Source: Taeniopygia guttata | Lineage: Eukaryota; Chordata; Aves; Passeriformes; Estrildidae | Reading direction: 5' to 3' | Assembly: GCF_048771995.1 (NCBI RefSeq) | Contig: NC_133026.1 | Location: 150,497,001 to 150,561,000 of the forward strand | Length of the DNA: 64,000 nt | Shown: one piece after another, positions 1 through 11,500 of the stretch | How positions within the stretch are numbered: the first letter of the stretch is position 1 | Layout of the letters: every line of letters begins with the position of its first letter | The notes under the pieces: generated by a model | What the model was told of the DNA's origin: nothing | Database searches by the model: none | Seen by the model: the letters and a program-made list of their open reading frames with translations, nothing else | Made by a program: the position numbers and the translations under genes

Positions 1-123
1 CCCGCACCCTGGAGCGCTCGGATCTCTCAGCACAGCCGCTCCCATTCCCTATTTTCCCGATTTTTCCCCAATTCCCGCACCCTGGAGCGCTCGGATCTCT
101 CGGCACAGCCGCTCCCGTTCCTC
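1..123. repeat. Two-copy tandem duplication, 73-bp period
   Basis: The segment starting at base 1 recurs almost unchanged from base 74 (shared start cccgcaccctggagcgctcg). The second copy runs into the CpG-rich block at 120-260. It looks like a local tandem duplication beside a promoter. Confidence 0.85.
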
Positions 124-260
124 CATTCCCGCAGCGCTCCCTCACGGCCCCGCGGCGCCGTGACGTCATCAACCGGCGCCGCCAACGGACCCACGTGAGC
201 GTTCCTGGTCAGTCACGTGACACCCGCGGCCGTTGCCTGGCAACGGGGCCGGGGCAGCGC
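124..260. promoter_or_regulatory. CpG-rich promoter-like block with CRE, E-boxes and X-box
   Basis: A perfect CRE (TGACGTCA) lies at 161-168. CACGTG E-boxes lie near 192 and 214, the second inside the 10-bp palindrome GTCACGTGAC (212-221), a USF/TFEB-type site. A perfect palindromic X-box (GTTGCCTGGCAAC) lies at 232-244 and fits the RFX consensus. Clustered factor sites in a CpG-rich stretch suggest a promoter. No coding exon follows on the + strand that I can recognise, so it may drive a gene to the left of the window. X-box promoters are typical of ciliary genes, but the target is unknown. Confidence 0.6.
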
Positions 261-534
261 GGCCTAAACTGGGCCTGAGCCTGGGACCGGGCCTAAGCCT
301 GAGCCTGGGCCTAACCCAGCCTGGCCTGGCTGTCCCCAGCCTGGGATAGTCGCCCCGTTGTCCCCTGTTCCCCTCTCAGCCTGGTCCAGCTGTCACCAGA
401 CCCTTCCCTCTGTTCCCATCTTAGTCTGGACCAGCTGTCCCTAACCCCTGTCCTCAGCCTGGGCCACTGTGGTTCTTCTCGTCTCCAGCCTCTGTTCCTT
501 CCACAGCCTCATCTGGCCATCTCTTGTCCTCATT

Positions 535-842
535 CCAGCCTGTCCCAGTTGTCCCCATTTCTCCTGTCCCCATCCCAGTGTGGTCCAGTTGTCCCCCTTC
601 CTCTTATCCCCATCCCAGCCTGGCCCAGTTGTTCCCATTTCTCCTGTCCCCATCCCTGCTTGGTTCTTCCAGCTGTCCCCATTTCTCCTGTCCCCATCCC
701 AGCCTGTCCCAGTTGTCCCCATTTCTCCTGTCCCCATCCCACCCTGGCCCAGTTGTCCCCATTTCTCCTGTCCCCATCCCACCCTGGCCCAGTTGTTTCC
801 ATTTCTTCTGTCCCCATCCCTGCCTGGTTCTTCCAGCTGTCC
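535..842. repeat. Minisatellite, about 40-bp unit
   Basis: About seven units, each containing the core tgtccccatccc with gttgtccccatttctcctg, period about 40-45 bp. The open frames across it on both strands are repeat artefacts. Confidence 0.85.
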
Positions 843-2640
843 TCACCCACAAACTGAGCCAAAAAAATGGAATTATTCACAGTTCTGGAACCTTGGTTGT
901 TTCTCCACCTCTCCCTGGTCCATTGGTTCCATGTTCAGCTGGGTTGGGGTTTGGGTGATATTTTATCCCAAGTTTCTTCTTCCCTCCTTTCTCCACATCT
1001 GCAGCTCCCGAGGCTTCACTAAGGCTGAAATTACCGAGATGTGTGAAACACAATTTATCTACTTGGAAACTGGAAATCTTGGAGCCAGGCTGGGAGAGCT
1101 GGGAATGTCCAGACTGGAGAAGGCTCCAGGGAGAGCTCAGAGCCCCTCCCAGTGCCTGAAGGGGCTCCAGGAGAGCTGGAGAGGGACTTGGGGAGATTTC
1201 CCTGCTGATCCAAAGGACAATCTCCAGCAAGGAAACATTCATTCCACCCATCAGCCTCGTGATTCCTTATTTCCCACATTTTGGCTGTCATTTTTAAAAT
1301 GTTTTGCAGGAAAACCGGTCCCAAAATTTCCTATTTACTGTAGAAGCGAAGAAAATCCTTGAGGAGCTGGTTTTCCAAATAATTTTGGAGCTGGTTTTCC
1401 AAATAATTTCGTTCTTCCCCAAGGGAATAAAACCCATAAACAAAGAGCAACTGAGCCCCAAGTGTGCAAAGCAGCTAAAATTCCAGCCTAAAATTATCCA
1501 GGGAACAAAAAGCCGAGCCAAGGAGCTGGAGCAACACGACACCAGGATGGAACATTTGGAAAAGCAACCCATTATCAACCTCAAATCCTTTAAAACAGAC
1601 ACTGTCCCTTGGGATATTTCACTTCCCAATGCAGCCAGGGAGTTCTGCCTGTCCCAGCTCTGATCAAATCACATTTCTGGGATGAGCCCACGATTTCTCT
1701 GCTTGGAAAGGGAGATTTAGTAAATTATTTTTGGTGTTTTGTGGCATTTTTAAGTGGAATATGGGAAGAACCAGATTATTGGGATAAAATATTTTGAGAG
1801 AAAAGGCTTCAAAATGCAAAGAATTTAGGGAGTCTGACCCTAAAACTGCTAAAAAATACCCCAAACCCTCTCTTTTTCCCAAGTCTTGCACACATGGGAA
1901 CAGGCTGGGAACCAGGCAGGCAGGAATGACAGATCTCCTCCCTTTGGGCGGCCTCAGGTCGGCTTCAACCGATCCCAAATCCCACCCAGAGTTTCATAAT
2001 GGCTTTAAACTGACAGGAATTGGCACTTGTGCCAAAAAAAATCCTCCTCCACTCCCAGCTGCTCCTTCCCTCCCTCGTGCTGGCACAGGGAGTCGAGTGC
2101 TTTGCATAAATGAGCTCAGAACGAGCTGCTCTGAATTGAAATTAATTCAGCACACGTGGAGGAAAAGCTCATTTTTAACCCAGGGAAGCCGTGGATCCAC
2201 CACTCCCACAAAACCCAACCTAGGGAAAAGGCGAACTCAAAGCTGTTTTACCAATTTACACCAGAATTTGTAAGGAGAAAATGAAAAGTTTGGAGGATCT
2301 TGGACCACTTGGGGTCATTCTCGGATGTTTTCCATCGGGAGAGCTTTGGGATGGGGGTTTTCCAGGGATGGAGAAGCAGCACTTTAAGCATGAATTGGAT
2401 CTTCTCCAGGGAATTGAGGGGAGCATCCTGCCTCGGGACAAGCAGCTGGCAGAAATCTCCCCTGGGATTTCTGCAGAGGGCAAAGGACAGACGAGGATGT
2501 TAAAATGTTAAAATATTAATATAAACCTTTCTTTTTCTTCTGGCTTTCCAGCCCATTCCTGTCACAAGCAACATATCCAAAAAGAATTCATGGCACTTTC
2601 AATTCACAGCACTAAGTTTCTATGACACTTTGGGAGTCTA
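843..2640. other. Non-coding stretch, no gene recognised
   Basis: Apart from one CR1 fragment I recognise nothing here. A 119-codon open frame at 1304-1663 has no recognisable domain and contains a short internal duplication (1356-1406). Confidence 0.5.
1081..1197 (+). mobile_element. CR1 LINE fragment
   Basis: Internal piece of the CR1 3' region in sense orientation, with the motifs gagagctgggaatgtccag and ggctccaggagagctggaga. It is truncated at both ends. Confidence 0.75.
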
Positions 2641-2917
2641 ATTTAATTTTTTTTAAAAGAGGTTAAAAAAAAAAATTTAAAAAAAAAAAAGGCAAGTGCA
2701 GGATTTTGAGTGTGAGTAAACATCCCAGGGAAGGGAACACATGGAAAAGGAATTAAATTCTCACATTCAGCCCAAAAATAAATCCTTTCAATGTCCTGAA
2801 ACATCACCCCAGTGCAGATCCAGTGACAACTGTGCCAGAGGATCCCTGGATCCTGAAACACCCAGCACTGCCAGGGATCCATTTGCAGGAACAGCACGTG
2901 TGGGACCTCACGGAATC

Positions 2918-3105
2918 ATGGAATGGTTTGGATTGGAAAGGACCTTCAAAGTCATGGAATTCCACCCCCCACCTGGGCAGGGACACTTTCCACTATCCCA
3001 GGTTGCTCCAAGACTTGTCCAACCTGGCCTGCAACACTTCCAGGGATGGGGCAGCCACAGCTTCTCTGGAATGTCTTCCAGCACTTGTGAGCCTCTGGGA
3101 TTGTT
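2918..3105 (-). mobile_element. CR1 LINE 3' end
   Basis: Reverse complement of a CR1 tail. It starts at the CR1 3' terminus (tcacggaatcatggaatgg) and runs back to the 'cagccacagcttctctgg' block. It is 5'-truncated, as usual for CR1. Confidence 0.85.
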
Positions 3106-3348
3106 GTGTCAAGATTTCAGGGAGATGCCTTACTTAAAGTGTAAAAAAAAAATGGGAGAGAACCCAGGAGGAAGTGGAAAATCAAGAGAGTGAAGGCTTA
3201 AAACCTGTGTAGTTCCAAGGTCAGTGGCTGTTCTCTGCATCCTTTTCCCGAAGGATTGGGAAGAGTCTGGAGGTGAGTGACCCATTCCCTCCTGTGCCAG
3301 CACCATCCATGGCATAGACCCATGGGATGAGTCCTGGCTGCAAGACTT

Positions 3349-3668
3349 TTCCTTTTTTTCCTTTTTTTCCTTTTTTTCCTTTTTTTCCTTTTTTTCCTTT
3401 TTCCCCTTTTTTTCCTTTTTTCCCTTTTCCTTTTCCTTTTCCTTTTCCTTTTCCTTTTCCTTCTCCTTCTCCTTCTCCTTCTCCTTCTCCTTCTCCTTCT
3501 CCTTCTCCTTCTCCTTCTCCTTCTCCTCCTTCTCTTCCTTCTCTTCCTCCCTGTCCTTCTCCTTTTTATTTCTCCTTCTCATTTTTCTCTCCTTCTCTTC
3601 CTCCCCACCCTCCTTTTCCTTCTCTTTTTCTTTGTCTCTTTCTCCTTCCCCTTCTCCCCTTTTTTCTT
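3349..3668. repeat. Polypyrimidine microsatellite tract
   Basis: About 320 bp of almost pure C/T on the + strand. It grades from (tttttttcc)n through (ttttcc)n to (ttctcc)n and then irregular ttcctc repeats. On the - strand it forms a Glu/Lys-rich open frame, which is an artefact of the repeat. Confidence 0.95.
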
Positions 3669-3670
3669 CT

Positions 3671-3845
3671 CAACATTTCCAGGGATGGGACATCCACAAC
3701 TTCCCTGAGCAGCCTGAACCAGCATCTCACCATCCTCATAGTGAAAAATCCATTCTTTTTCTCCAATCTAAACCTCTCCCCTTTCTGTTTAAATCCAACA
3801 CCACTCATCCTGTCACTCCAAGCCCTACTAAAAACCCTTCCTCCC
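3671..3845 (-). mobile_element. CR1 LINE fragment
   Basis: Antisense CR1 from 'catttccagggatggg' to the 'actccaagccctactaaaaa' block. It abuts the pyrimidine tract and may be the 5' continuation of the copy at 2918-3105, split by the expanded repeat. Confidence 0.75.
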
Positions 3846-4569
3846 ATTCCTACAGAAATCCATGGACACAGCCCCAGCTCCAAGAGGAACAGAGCAATTA
3901 TTTACCACTGAAGAAATTTGCTTCTTCTCCAAAATGTTTCTCCTATTTTAACTCCAATGAGGAAAAAAAAAAAAAAAAAAAGTGTTTCCCAAGGGCAAAC
4001 AAACTCTCAACTCACATTTTTTTGCTGATAACAGCAAGACTCCAGAGCAGGGCTCAAGGGAAAGAGATTTCTTCTGTGTTAGTTGGAAAACACAGAGGAA
4101 AATGTCAGGAATGGGAGAAGAAAAGGCTGCAGGATCTTAAAGGAAAAGCTGCTGTCATTTATCAAGTGGGTGCTGGTTTTTTGTTCGGTCTGGTTTTTGG
4201 GGACGTTTCTTGCCTCCGGTGGCACTGCCAGGGCAGGAGCTGCACACAGAGCTGAATTCACGTTTTTGGGAAAGGGAGAAACCAGAGGGATGATCTCTGT
4301 GCTTCCACATCATTGTCATTCCCAGTAGGAATTATTTTCCAAGGTATTTCAAGCGGGGACAGAGAGCAAATCCTCTTCTTTCTCTTCTGTGTTCACCCAC
4401 TGAATTCAGGATGGCTCATTTGGCAATTCCGTGGAGACAGAAGGCCCAACCATGGATCAAAAACCTCAGCTACGAATCATTTAACCCAAAAGTGTCCTAA
4501 ATCCTCTGGTACTCTGGGAATGGGATCGTGGGGGCTGTGACATCCCACAGCAAAATGAGTTTCCTTTAC

Positions 4570-5057
4570 AGGACCCAGCTCTGGGGTCCAGTATCAGGAG
4601 GATGTGGAGATGCTGGAGCAAATCCAGAGGAAGCCATGGAGATGCTCCAAAGGATGGAGCCAGGCTGGGAGAGCTGGGAATGTCCAGCCTGGAGAAGGGA
4701 AGGATCCAGGGAGAGCTCAGAGCCCTTCCAGTGCCTGAAGGGGCTCCAGGAGAGCTGGAGAGGGACTTGGGACAAGGGATGGAGGGACAGGACACAGGGA
4801 ATGGCTTCCCACTGCCAGAGGGCAGGGATAGATGGGATATTGGGAAGGAATTCCTCCCTGTGAGGGTGATGAGGTGCTGGGGTGGAATTCCCAGAGAAGC
4901 TGTGGCTGCCCCATCCCTGGAAGTGTCCAAGGCCAGGCTGGACAGGGCTTGGAGCAGTTTGGGATAGTGGAAGTTGTCCCTGCCCATGGCATGGGGTGGA
5001 ACTGGATGAATTTGAGGGTCCCTTCCAACCCAGACCATTCCACGATTCTGACATGAC
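4570..5057 (+). mobile_element. CR1 LINE 3' part
   Basis: Sense CR1 3' region containing 'gggacaggacacagggaatgg', 'gatattgggaaggaattcc' and 'agaagctgtggctgcccc', ending near the 3' terminus (ccattccacgattctgac). Confidence 0.9.
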
Positions 5058-6678
5058 TCCACCATATCCTGGCAATGGAAACGTGGCTTTTCCCTTGCCA
5101 GTTCCAAGGGATAGAATCAATCCACCAGGAAACCGTGGCAGAATTCCCAAAAATATTTGTTCATGTGAAAACATCCATATTGATCCAGCTTCAGCTGTGA
5201 AGGGGAGAGGACTTTGCTCCCCGACCGCTCGGGCCTTGGACTTTCCTTGCTTGGAAAGGTTGAGAAAGAAATCCATACACTGCCAGTTGTAAATATTTGG
5301 ATTGGGAATATGGTTTGGATGGTCAGCATTGTCCAGCAGAGCTCTTCCAGGAGTGTGTGGCCATCCAGGGATCTGGTTCTATCCCAATTTAAAGCTGCCC
5401 TTGCAAAATTCCCACCTTGCAGGACCTGTTGCTCCAGTGTTCCTGTCAAAAAAAAAAAAAAAAAATAAAATTTGCAAATCCTTTTGGTCTCAGGAAATTT
5501 CACAAAAGCACCAAAGAGAGGGGAAACAAACTTCCTGACAATCTGAGCCGTGGCTTTTGCTGGAAAAGCTGAGGGGAAAGCGGCATCAGACGCTCCTTTG
5601 CAAGCCCTGGATGAGAGGGAAGGATGTTCAGGAAGAAAGGGGTGAATTTTTGAGACCTTTTTGGTTTTGTTTTGTTTTTATTTTTTCACTTGATTCCTCT
5701 CCCAGCTGGATCTCTGGAGTTCTGTGAGCAGCACCACTCAGCAAAACAGAGGTCGATGCACATCCAAAAGTCATGGAGGGAATTCAACTCGCTTGATTCC
5801 TCCTGGGACCAATTTCTCCTGACATTTCACCCACTGAAGCTCCCTGTGTGTTGGTGGGGCACCTTTTGATGGAGCTTGGCACATCCATGGCTTTTCTTTG
5901 TCCTCCCAACAGCTCCACGATGTCCCAGTGCTTCCCCTGACCTGCGCAGATGAATCACATCCAGTTTTTTGAGAAGATCCATGAATTTTGGGTGCTCAGC
6001 AGCACCAGTTTGGGGGCACACCACTATTCCTGGGGGCCACATGGAGACTCCAGCTCCTCTGCCCCTTCCAGCCTCCGTAGGGGGCTTTGCTCTGGAACTC
6101 CTTTCTTCAAGCTTTGCTCTAGAGAGGCTAAAATTAAACCAGTGATTCCACTGCTGACTGAAAACAGAGCATTCCTTCTCCACCCACGTGTTTTGGATGG
6201 ACATCAGAAGCCAAACCCCGGCTGCTCAGCCCCATGTGGAAAAACAATCTTCTATTCTGATCCTCCATCCACTGCAGCTCGCTCCGGTCGGGATGTTCAG
6301 TTCCCAGCCCGGCGCTCAGGAGGCTCTGAAATGGGATTTGCCTGGAAATGGAAAACATAAACACAAGCAGCCACTATCTCTGCAGCTTATTGCCCTGAAC
6401 AAAAGCTTATTCTGCTCCAGAGGAGGGCGGGGGAAACAGAAGTTAATTCATGGATAAAGCAAGGAAAATAAAATCCCTTCACGGTCTCCTTTCCACCCTG
6501 TTTGTCCCCAGATTCTTTAGGGAAAGTGGGGATTTGCAGGCAGCCAGTGGAAAGATGGAGATCTCTCTTTTCTCTGCAACTCCAACCCTCATGAGGGTAA
6601 AATCCTAAATATCCCAGTCCTCTCTGAGCCACTGCCAGGTGGTGCAAACCTGCTCCACGGCCATCCAGCCCCACTGGA
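5058..6678. other. Non-coding stretch, no gene recognised
   Basis: Contains an A-run (5449-5465) and unique-looking sequence. No exon or repeat family recognised. Confidence 0.5.
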
Positions 6679-7275
6679 GTCATGGAATCACAAAACAATT
6701 TGTATTGAAAGGGATTTTTGAAGGGCATCCAGTTCCAAACCCCTGCCGCAGGCAAGGACACCTTCCACTATCCCAGGTTGCTCCAAGCCTCATCCAACCT
6801 GGACTGGGATAATTCCAGGGATGGGGCAGCCACAGCTTCTCTGGGAATTACATTCCAGCACCTCATCACCCTCAAAGGGTGGAATTCCTTCCCAATATCC
6901 CATCTGTCCCTGCCCTCTAGCAGTGGGAAGCCATTCCCTGTGTCCTGTCCCTCCATCCCTCATCCCAAGTCCCTCTCCAGTTCTCCTGGAGCCCCTTTAG
7001 ACACTGGAAGGGCTCTGGGCTCTCCCTGGATCCTTCCCTTCTCCAGGTTGGACATTCCCAGCTCTCCCAGCCTGGCTCCAGAGCAGAGGGGCTCCAGCCC
7101 TTGGAGCATCCCCATGGCCTCATCTGGATTTGTTCCAGCAGTTCCACATCCTCCTGCTCTTGGACCCCAGAGCTGGAGGAAGCTCTACAGGTGGGATCTC
7201 ACCTGAGCAGGGCAGAGGAGCGGAATTCCCTCTTTTCCTCCTGCCCACACTGTGGGATGAGCCTGGAACATGGAT
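6679..7275 (-). mobile_element. CR1 LINE 3' part
   Basis: Antisense CR1 of about 600 bp, one of the longest copies in the window. It starts at the 3' terminus (catggaatcacaaaac) and extends back past 'ccaggttggacattcccagc' to the 'gaccccagagctggagg' block. Confidence 0.9.
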
Positions 7276-7589
7276 CTCTGGATTCCTGAACCTCCATCTC
7301 TGGGATCCCCAAGTTCTTGAGCGTCCATCACTGGATCAGTGTAGCATCCTTCACTAGGATCCCAAATATTCCCCACACCAACACCACAAAATCCCCTCCC
7401 GGTCCAAATTCCCAAAGCCTGGAGCCAGGAAGAAATCCTCTGCCTACCCTGCATGCCCCTGGTCCCCCACCCTCTGCCTCCCCCAAATCCCTGCACAATT
7501 CCCAGAGCACCAGCTGCTCTTTTCCCACCCAAAATCCACCAAAGGGACACAACAGGGGCAGCTGATTTCCTTTAACCCATTCCTTCCAC

Positions 7590-7767
7590 CCCCCCCCCAA
7601 AAAAAAAAAAAAAAAAATTCCACCCAGCTGCTGGGATACCCTCCAACCCCCAAAACGCGATTCCCATCTGGAATTCCTCTAGATGTCACCCTCAGCCATC
7701 TTTTCCACACATACACACACCCACCTCCCCCCCCTCCCTCCCCCGGCTCGCATTTTCCTTTCTCCAA

Positions 7768-7810
<43 letters not shown>

Positions 7811-8200
7811 CCTTTCTGATCTCTTTCCGGCCATGTGTGATTGCAGTTTCCTCCGGGCGTCCATTTCATCAGCCCGAAATTAAGGAGCAGCAGGAGAGAG
7901 AGGAGGGAGAAAAAAAAAAAAAAAAAAAAAAAAAGGGGCGGCGGACGGGCGGGCGGTGGGAACCCCCCACCCCCCAAAATCCCACCTCCCCACCCACCAC
8001 CAACCACCCCAACCCCGCATCCCACATCCCAAAAAATCCCTCTCCACACCCCATTCCCAACAACAACCCCGCTTGGCCCGGAGGCCGGGGTGGGGAGAGG
8101 ATTTTTTTTTTTGCCACCTCATCACCATCACTTTTTGGGGTGACATTTCTATTTTTTATTATTTTTCGCCGCTTCTTTTTTTTTTTTTTTTGGGGGTGGG
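7590..8200. repeat. Homopolymer-rich block upstream of the PLC-gamma gene
   Basis: A cluster of mononucleotide runs: C8/A19 near 7591-7617, T36 at 7771-7806, A23 at 7912-7934, C-rich at 7960-8050, and T-runs near 8102-8112 and 8176-8190. It lies just upstream of the GC-rich 5' end of the PLC-gamma gene. Confidence 0.9.
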
Positions 8201-8487
8201 GTGGTGAGGAGAGCTGTATTTTTCCCTTTTTCCTTCCCCACCACATCCCCAAAAAAACTCATCCGCCAGCGAGGCCGGCGTTGTGTTCTCCCGGCACCGC
8301 TGGATGCCAGCGGCGGGTCCGGATCCAGCCTTGGTGACACGAAGGTCACGGCACCTCCAGCCCGGCCTTTTCCTCCCCGCTGGCGTGTCCTGCCCGTGCT
8401 CCGCTCATCCACAGAGGAATCCCAGAAAATCCCCTTTGGCCTCTCCTGCATGAGACAACCCCGGCGGCGGTGCGGCTCCGCCGGGCG

Positions 8488-8502
8488 ATGGCCGAGCACT
8501 GA
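8488..8502 (+). other. Four-codon upstream ORF before the PLC-gamma start
   Basis: ATG GCC GAG CAC TGA encodes Met-Ala-Glu-His and stops 8 nt before the main ATG at 8511. Its ATG has G at +4 and G at -3, a strong initiation context. It would be in the 5' UTR if transcription starts upstream of 8488, which the sequence alone does not prove. Confidence 0.6.
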
Positions 8503-8510
8503 AGGAGAAG

Positions 8511-11500
8511 ATGTCCATGGCCAGGCTCAACAGCGTCAATGGCTTCTTGGAGGACACCAGGATGGAGCCGGGGGACATGGGCAGGATCCTGCGCTGCCTG
8601 GAGATGGGAACCGTCCTCACCTTGTTCTACCAGAAGAAATCGCAGAGGCCGGAGAGAAGGACCTTCCAGGTGAAGCTGGAGACGCGACAGATCATCTGGA
8701 GCCGGACGCCCGAGAAGGTGGAGGGGGACAGTGAGTATCGGGGGGGACAGGGAGAATTGGGGGGGACAGGGCAGTATCAGTGGCGGTGGTGTTGGGGGGC
8801 TGGGGGTGTGCTGGCGGGGTGCTGAGCTGTATTGGGGTGACTGGCTGGGGGTGTTCTGGGAGTGTTGGGGTGTCCTGCCACAGTGGGGTGAGAGGTTGTG
8901 GGGTGTTTGGATGTTTTGGGATGTCCTACTATAGTGGGGGGACTGATTGTGGGGTGCCTGGATGTGTTGAGATGTCCTACTATAGTGAGGGGGCTGATTG
9001 TGGGGTTCCTGGCTGTGTTGGGATGTCTTACTGTGGTGGGGGAACTGGTTGTGGGGTGCCTGGATGTGTTGGGGTGACTGGCTGGGGGTGTTCTGGGAGT
9101 GTTGGGGTGTCCTGACACAGTGGGGTGAAAGGTTGTGGGGTGCCTCAATGTTTTGGGATGTCATGCTGTAGTGAGGGGGCTGATTGTGGGATGCCCGGAT
9201 GTGTTGGGGTGCCTGGATGTGTTGGGGTGCCTGGATATGATGGGGTGCCAGGGTTTTGTGGGATGTCCTACAGTGGTGGGGTAATTGGTTATGGGGTGCC
9301 TGGGTCTGCTTGGGATGTCCTGCTGTGGTGGGGGGACTGATTGTGGGGTGCCTGGATGTTTTGGGATGTCCTGCTGTAGTGGGGGGACTGATTGTGGGGT
9401 GCCTGGATGTGTTGGGATGTCTTGCTGTGGTGGGGGGACTGATTGTGGGGTGCCTGGATGTGTTGGGGTGACTGGCTGGGGGTGTTCTGGGAGTGTTGGG
9501 GTGTCCTGCCACAGTGGGGTGAAAGGTTGTGGGGTGTTTAGGTGTTTTGGGATGTCCTGCTGTGGTGGGGAGGCTGATTGTGGGGTGCCTGGATGTGTTG
9601 AAATGTCCTACTATAGTGAGGGGACTGATTGTGGGGTGCCTGGATGTGTTGGGGTGACTGGCTTGGGGGTGTTCTGGGCATGTTGGGGTGTCCTGCTGTA
9701 GCGAGGGGGCTGATTGTGGGGTGCCTGGATGTGTTGGGGTGACTGGCTGGGGGTGTTCTGGGCGTGTTGGGGTGTCCTGGCACAGTGGAGTGTGAGGTTG
9801 TGGGGTGCCTGGATGTGTTCAGAAGTCCTGCTGTGGTGGGGGGGCTGATTGTAGGGTGCTTGGATGTGTTGGGATGTCCTACTGTGGTGGGGGGACTGAT
9901 TGTGGGGTGCCTGGATGTGTTGGGATGTCCTGCTGTGGTGAGGGGACTGATTTTGGGGTGCCTGGGTGACTGGCTGGGGGTGTTCTGGGCGTGTTGGGGT
10001 CTCCTCCTAGTGGGGTGAGAGGTTGTGGGGTGCCTGGATGTGTTGGGATGTCATGCTGTAGTGAGGGGACTGATTGTGGGGTGCCTGGATGTGTTGGGGT
10101 GCCTGGCTGGGGGTGTTCTGGGAGTGTTGGGGTCTCCTGACACAGTGGGGTGAGAGGTTGTGGGGTGTTTGGATGTGTTGAGATGTCCTACTATACTGGG
10201 GGGACTGATTGTGGGGTGCCTGGATGTGTTGGGGTGACTGGCTGGAGGTGTTCTGGGAGTGTTGGGGTGTCCTGCCACAGTGGGGTGAAAGGTTGTGGGG
10301 TGTTTGGATGTGTTGGGGTGTCCTGCTGTGGTGAGGGGGCTGATTGTGGGGTTCCTGGCTATGTTGGGATGTCCTACTATAGTGGGGGGACTGATTGTGG
10401 GGTGCCTGGATGTGTTGGGATGTCCTACTGTGGTGAGGGGGTTGATTGCGGGGTGCCTGGATGTGTTGGGGTGCCTGGACATGATGGGGTGCCGGGGTTT
10501 TGTGGGATTGTCCTACAGTGATGGGGTAATTGGTTGTAGGGTCTGTTGGGGTGTCCTGCAATGGTGGGGTGACTGGCTGGGGGGGTTTCTGGGCATGCTG
10601 GGCTTCCCAACCGTGATGGGGTAAGTGTTTGTGGGGTGCCTGAGTGTGTTGGGGTGTCCTGTGGTGGTGGGGGAACTGGTTGTGGGATTCCCGGTTGTGT
10701 TGGGGTGTCCTACCACGGGGAGACTGCCTGTGGGGTTTGTGGCCATGTCAGGAGGTTCCACTGATGGTGGGGTGACTGTGGGGCTCCCGGCTGTGGTGGG
10801 ATGTCCTTCTGTGGTGGGGGAGCTGGTTGTGGGGTGCTTGGTCTTGGTGGGATGTCCTTCCATGGTGGGGTGACCATTTGTGGGGTGCCTGGATGTGGTG
10901 CAGTGTTTTACCATGGTGGGGTGACTGGTTGTGGAATTCCTGGCCATGGTGGGATGTTCACCCTGGGGAATGTCCTACCACGGTGGGATGTTCACCCCTG
11001 GGAATGTCCTACCACAGTGGGATGTTCACCCCTGGGGAATGTCCTACCACGGTGGGATGTTCACCTCGGGGAATGTCCTACCGTGGTGGGATGTTCACCC
11101 TGGGAATGTCCTACCACGGTGGGATGTTCACTCCTGGGAATGTCCTACCACGGTGGGATGTTCACCCCGGGGAATGTCCTACCACAGTGGGATGTTCACC
11201 CCTGGGAATGTCCTACCACGGTGGGATGTTCACCCCTGGGAATGTCCTACCACGGTGGGATGTTCACCCCTGGGAATGTCCTACCACGGTGGGATGTTCA
11301 CCCCTGGGAATGTCCTACTATGGTGGGATGTTCACCCCTGGGAATGTCCTACCACGGTGGGATGTTCACCCTGGGGAACGTCCTACCACGGTGGGATGTT
11401 CCCCTCTATGGAATGTCCTACCATGGTGGGATGTTCCCCTCTATGGAATGTCCTACCACGGTGGGATGTTCACCCCTGGGGAATGTCCTACCACAGTGGG

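Noticed and set aside
1304-1663. 119-codon frame near the left promoter-like block
   Set aside because: No known domain, no splice signals that extend it, and part of it comes from a short tandem duplication.
3130-3582. Glu/Lys-rich frame resembling a low-complexity nuclear protein
   Set aside because: It is the antisense of the polypyrimidine microsatellite.
4566-5276. 236-codon - strand frame with several relatives elsewhere in the window
   Set aside because: Antisense translation of the CR1 3' region. The same peptide recurs wherever CR1 tails occur and is not the CR1 polymerase.
8346-9512. 388-codon - strand frame rich in His/Pro/Thr
   Set aside because: Antisense of PLC-gamma exon 1 plus the intron 1 minisatellite.
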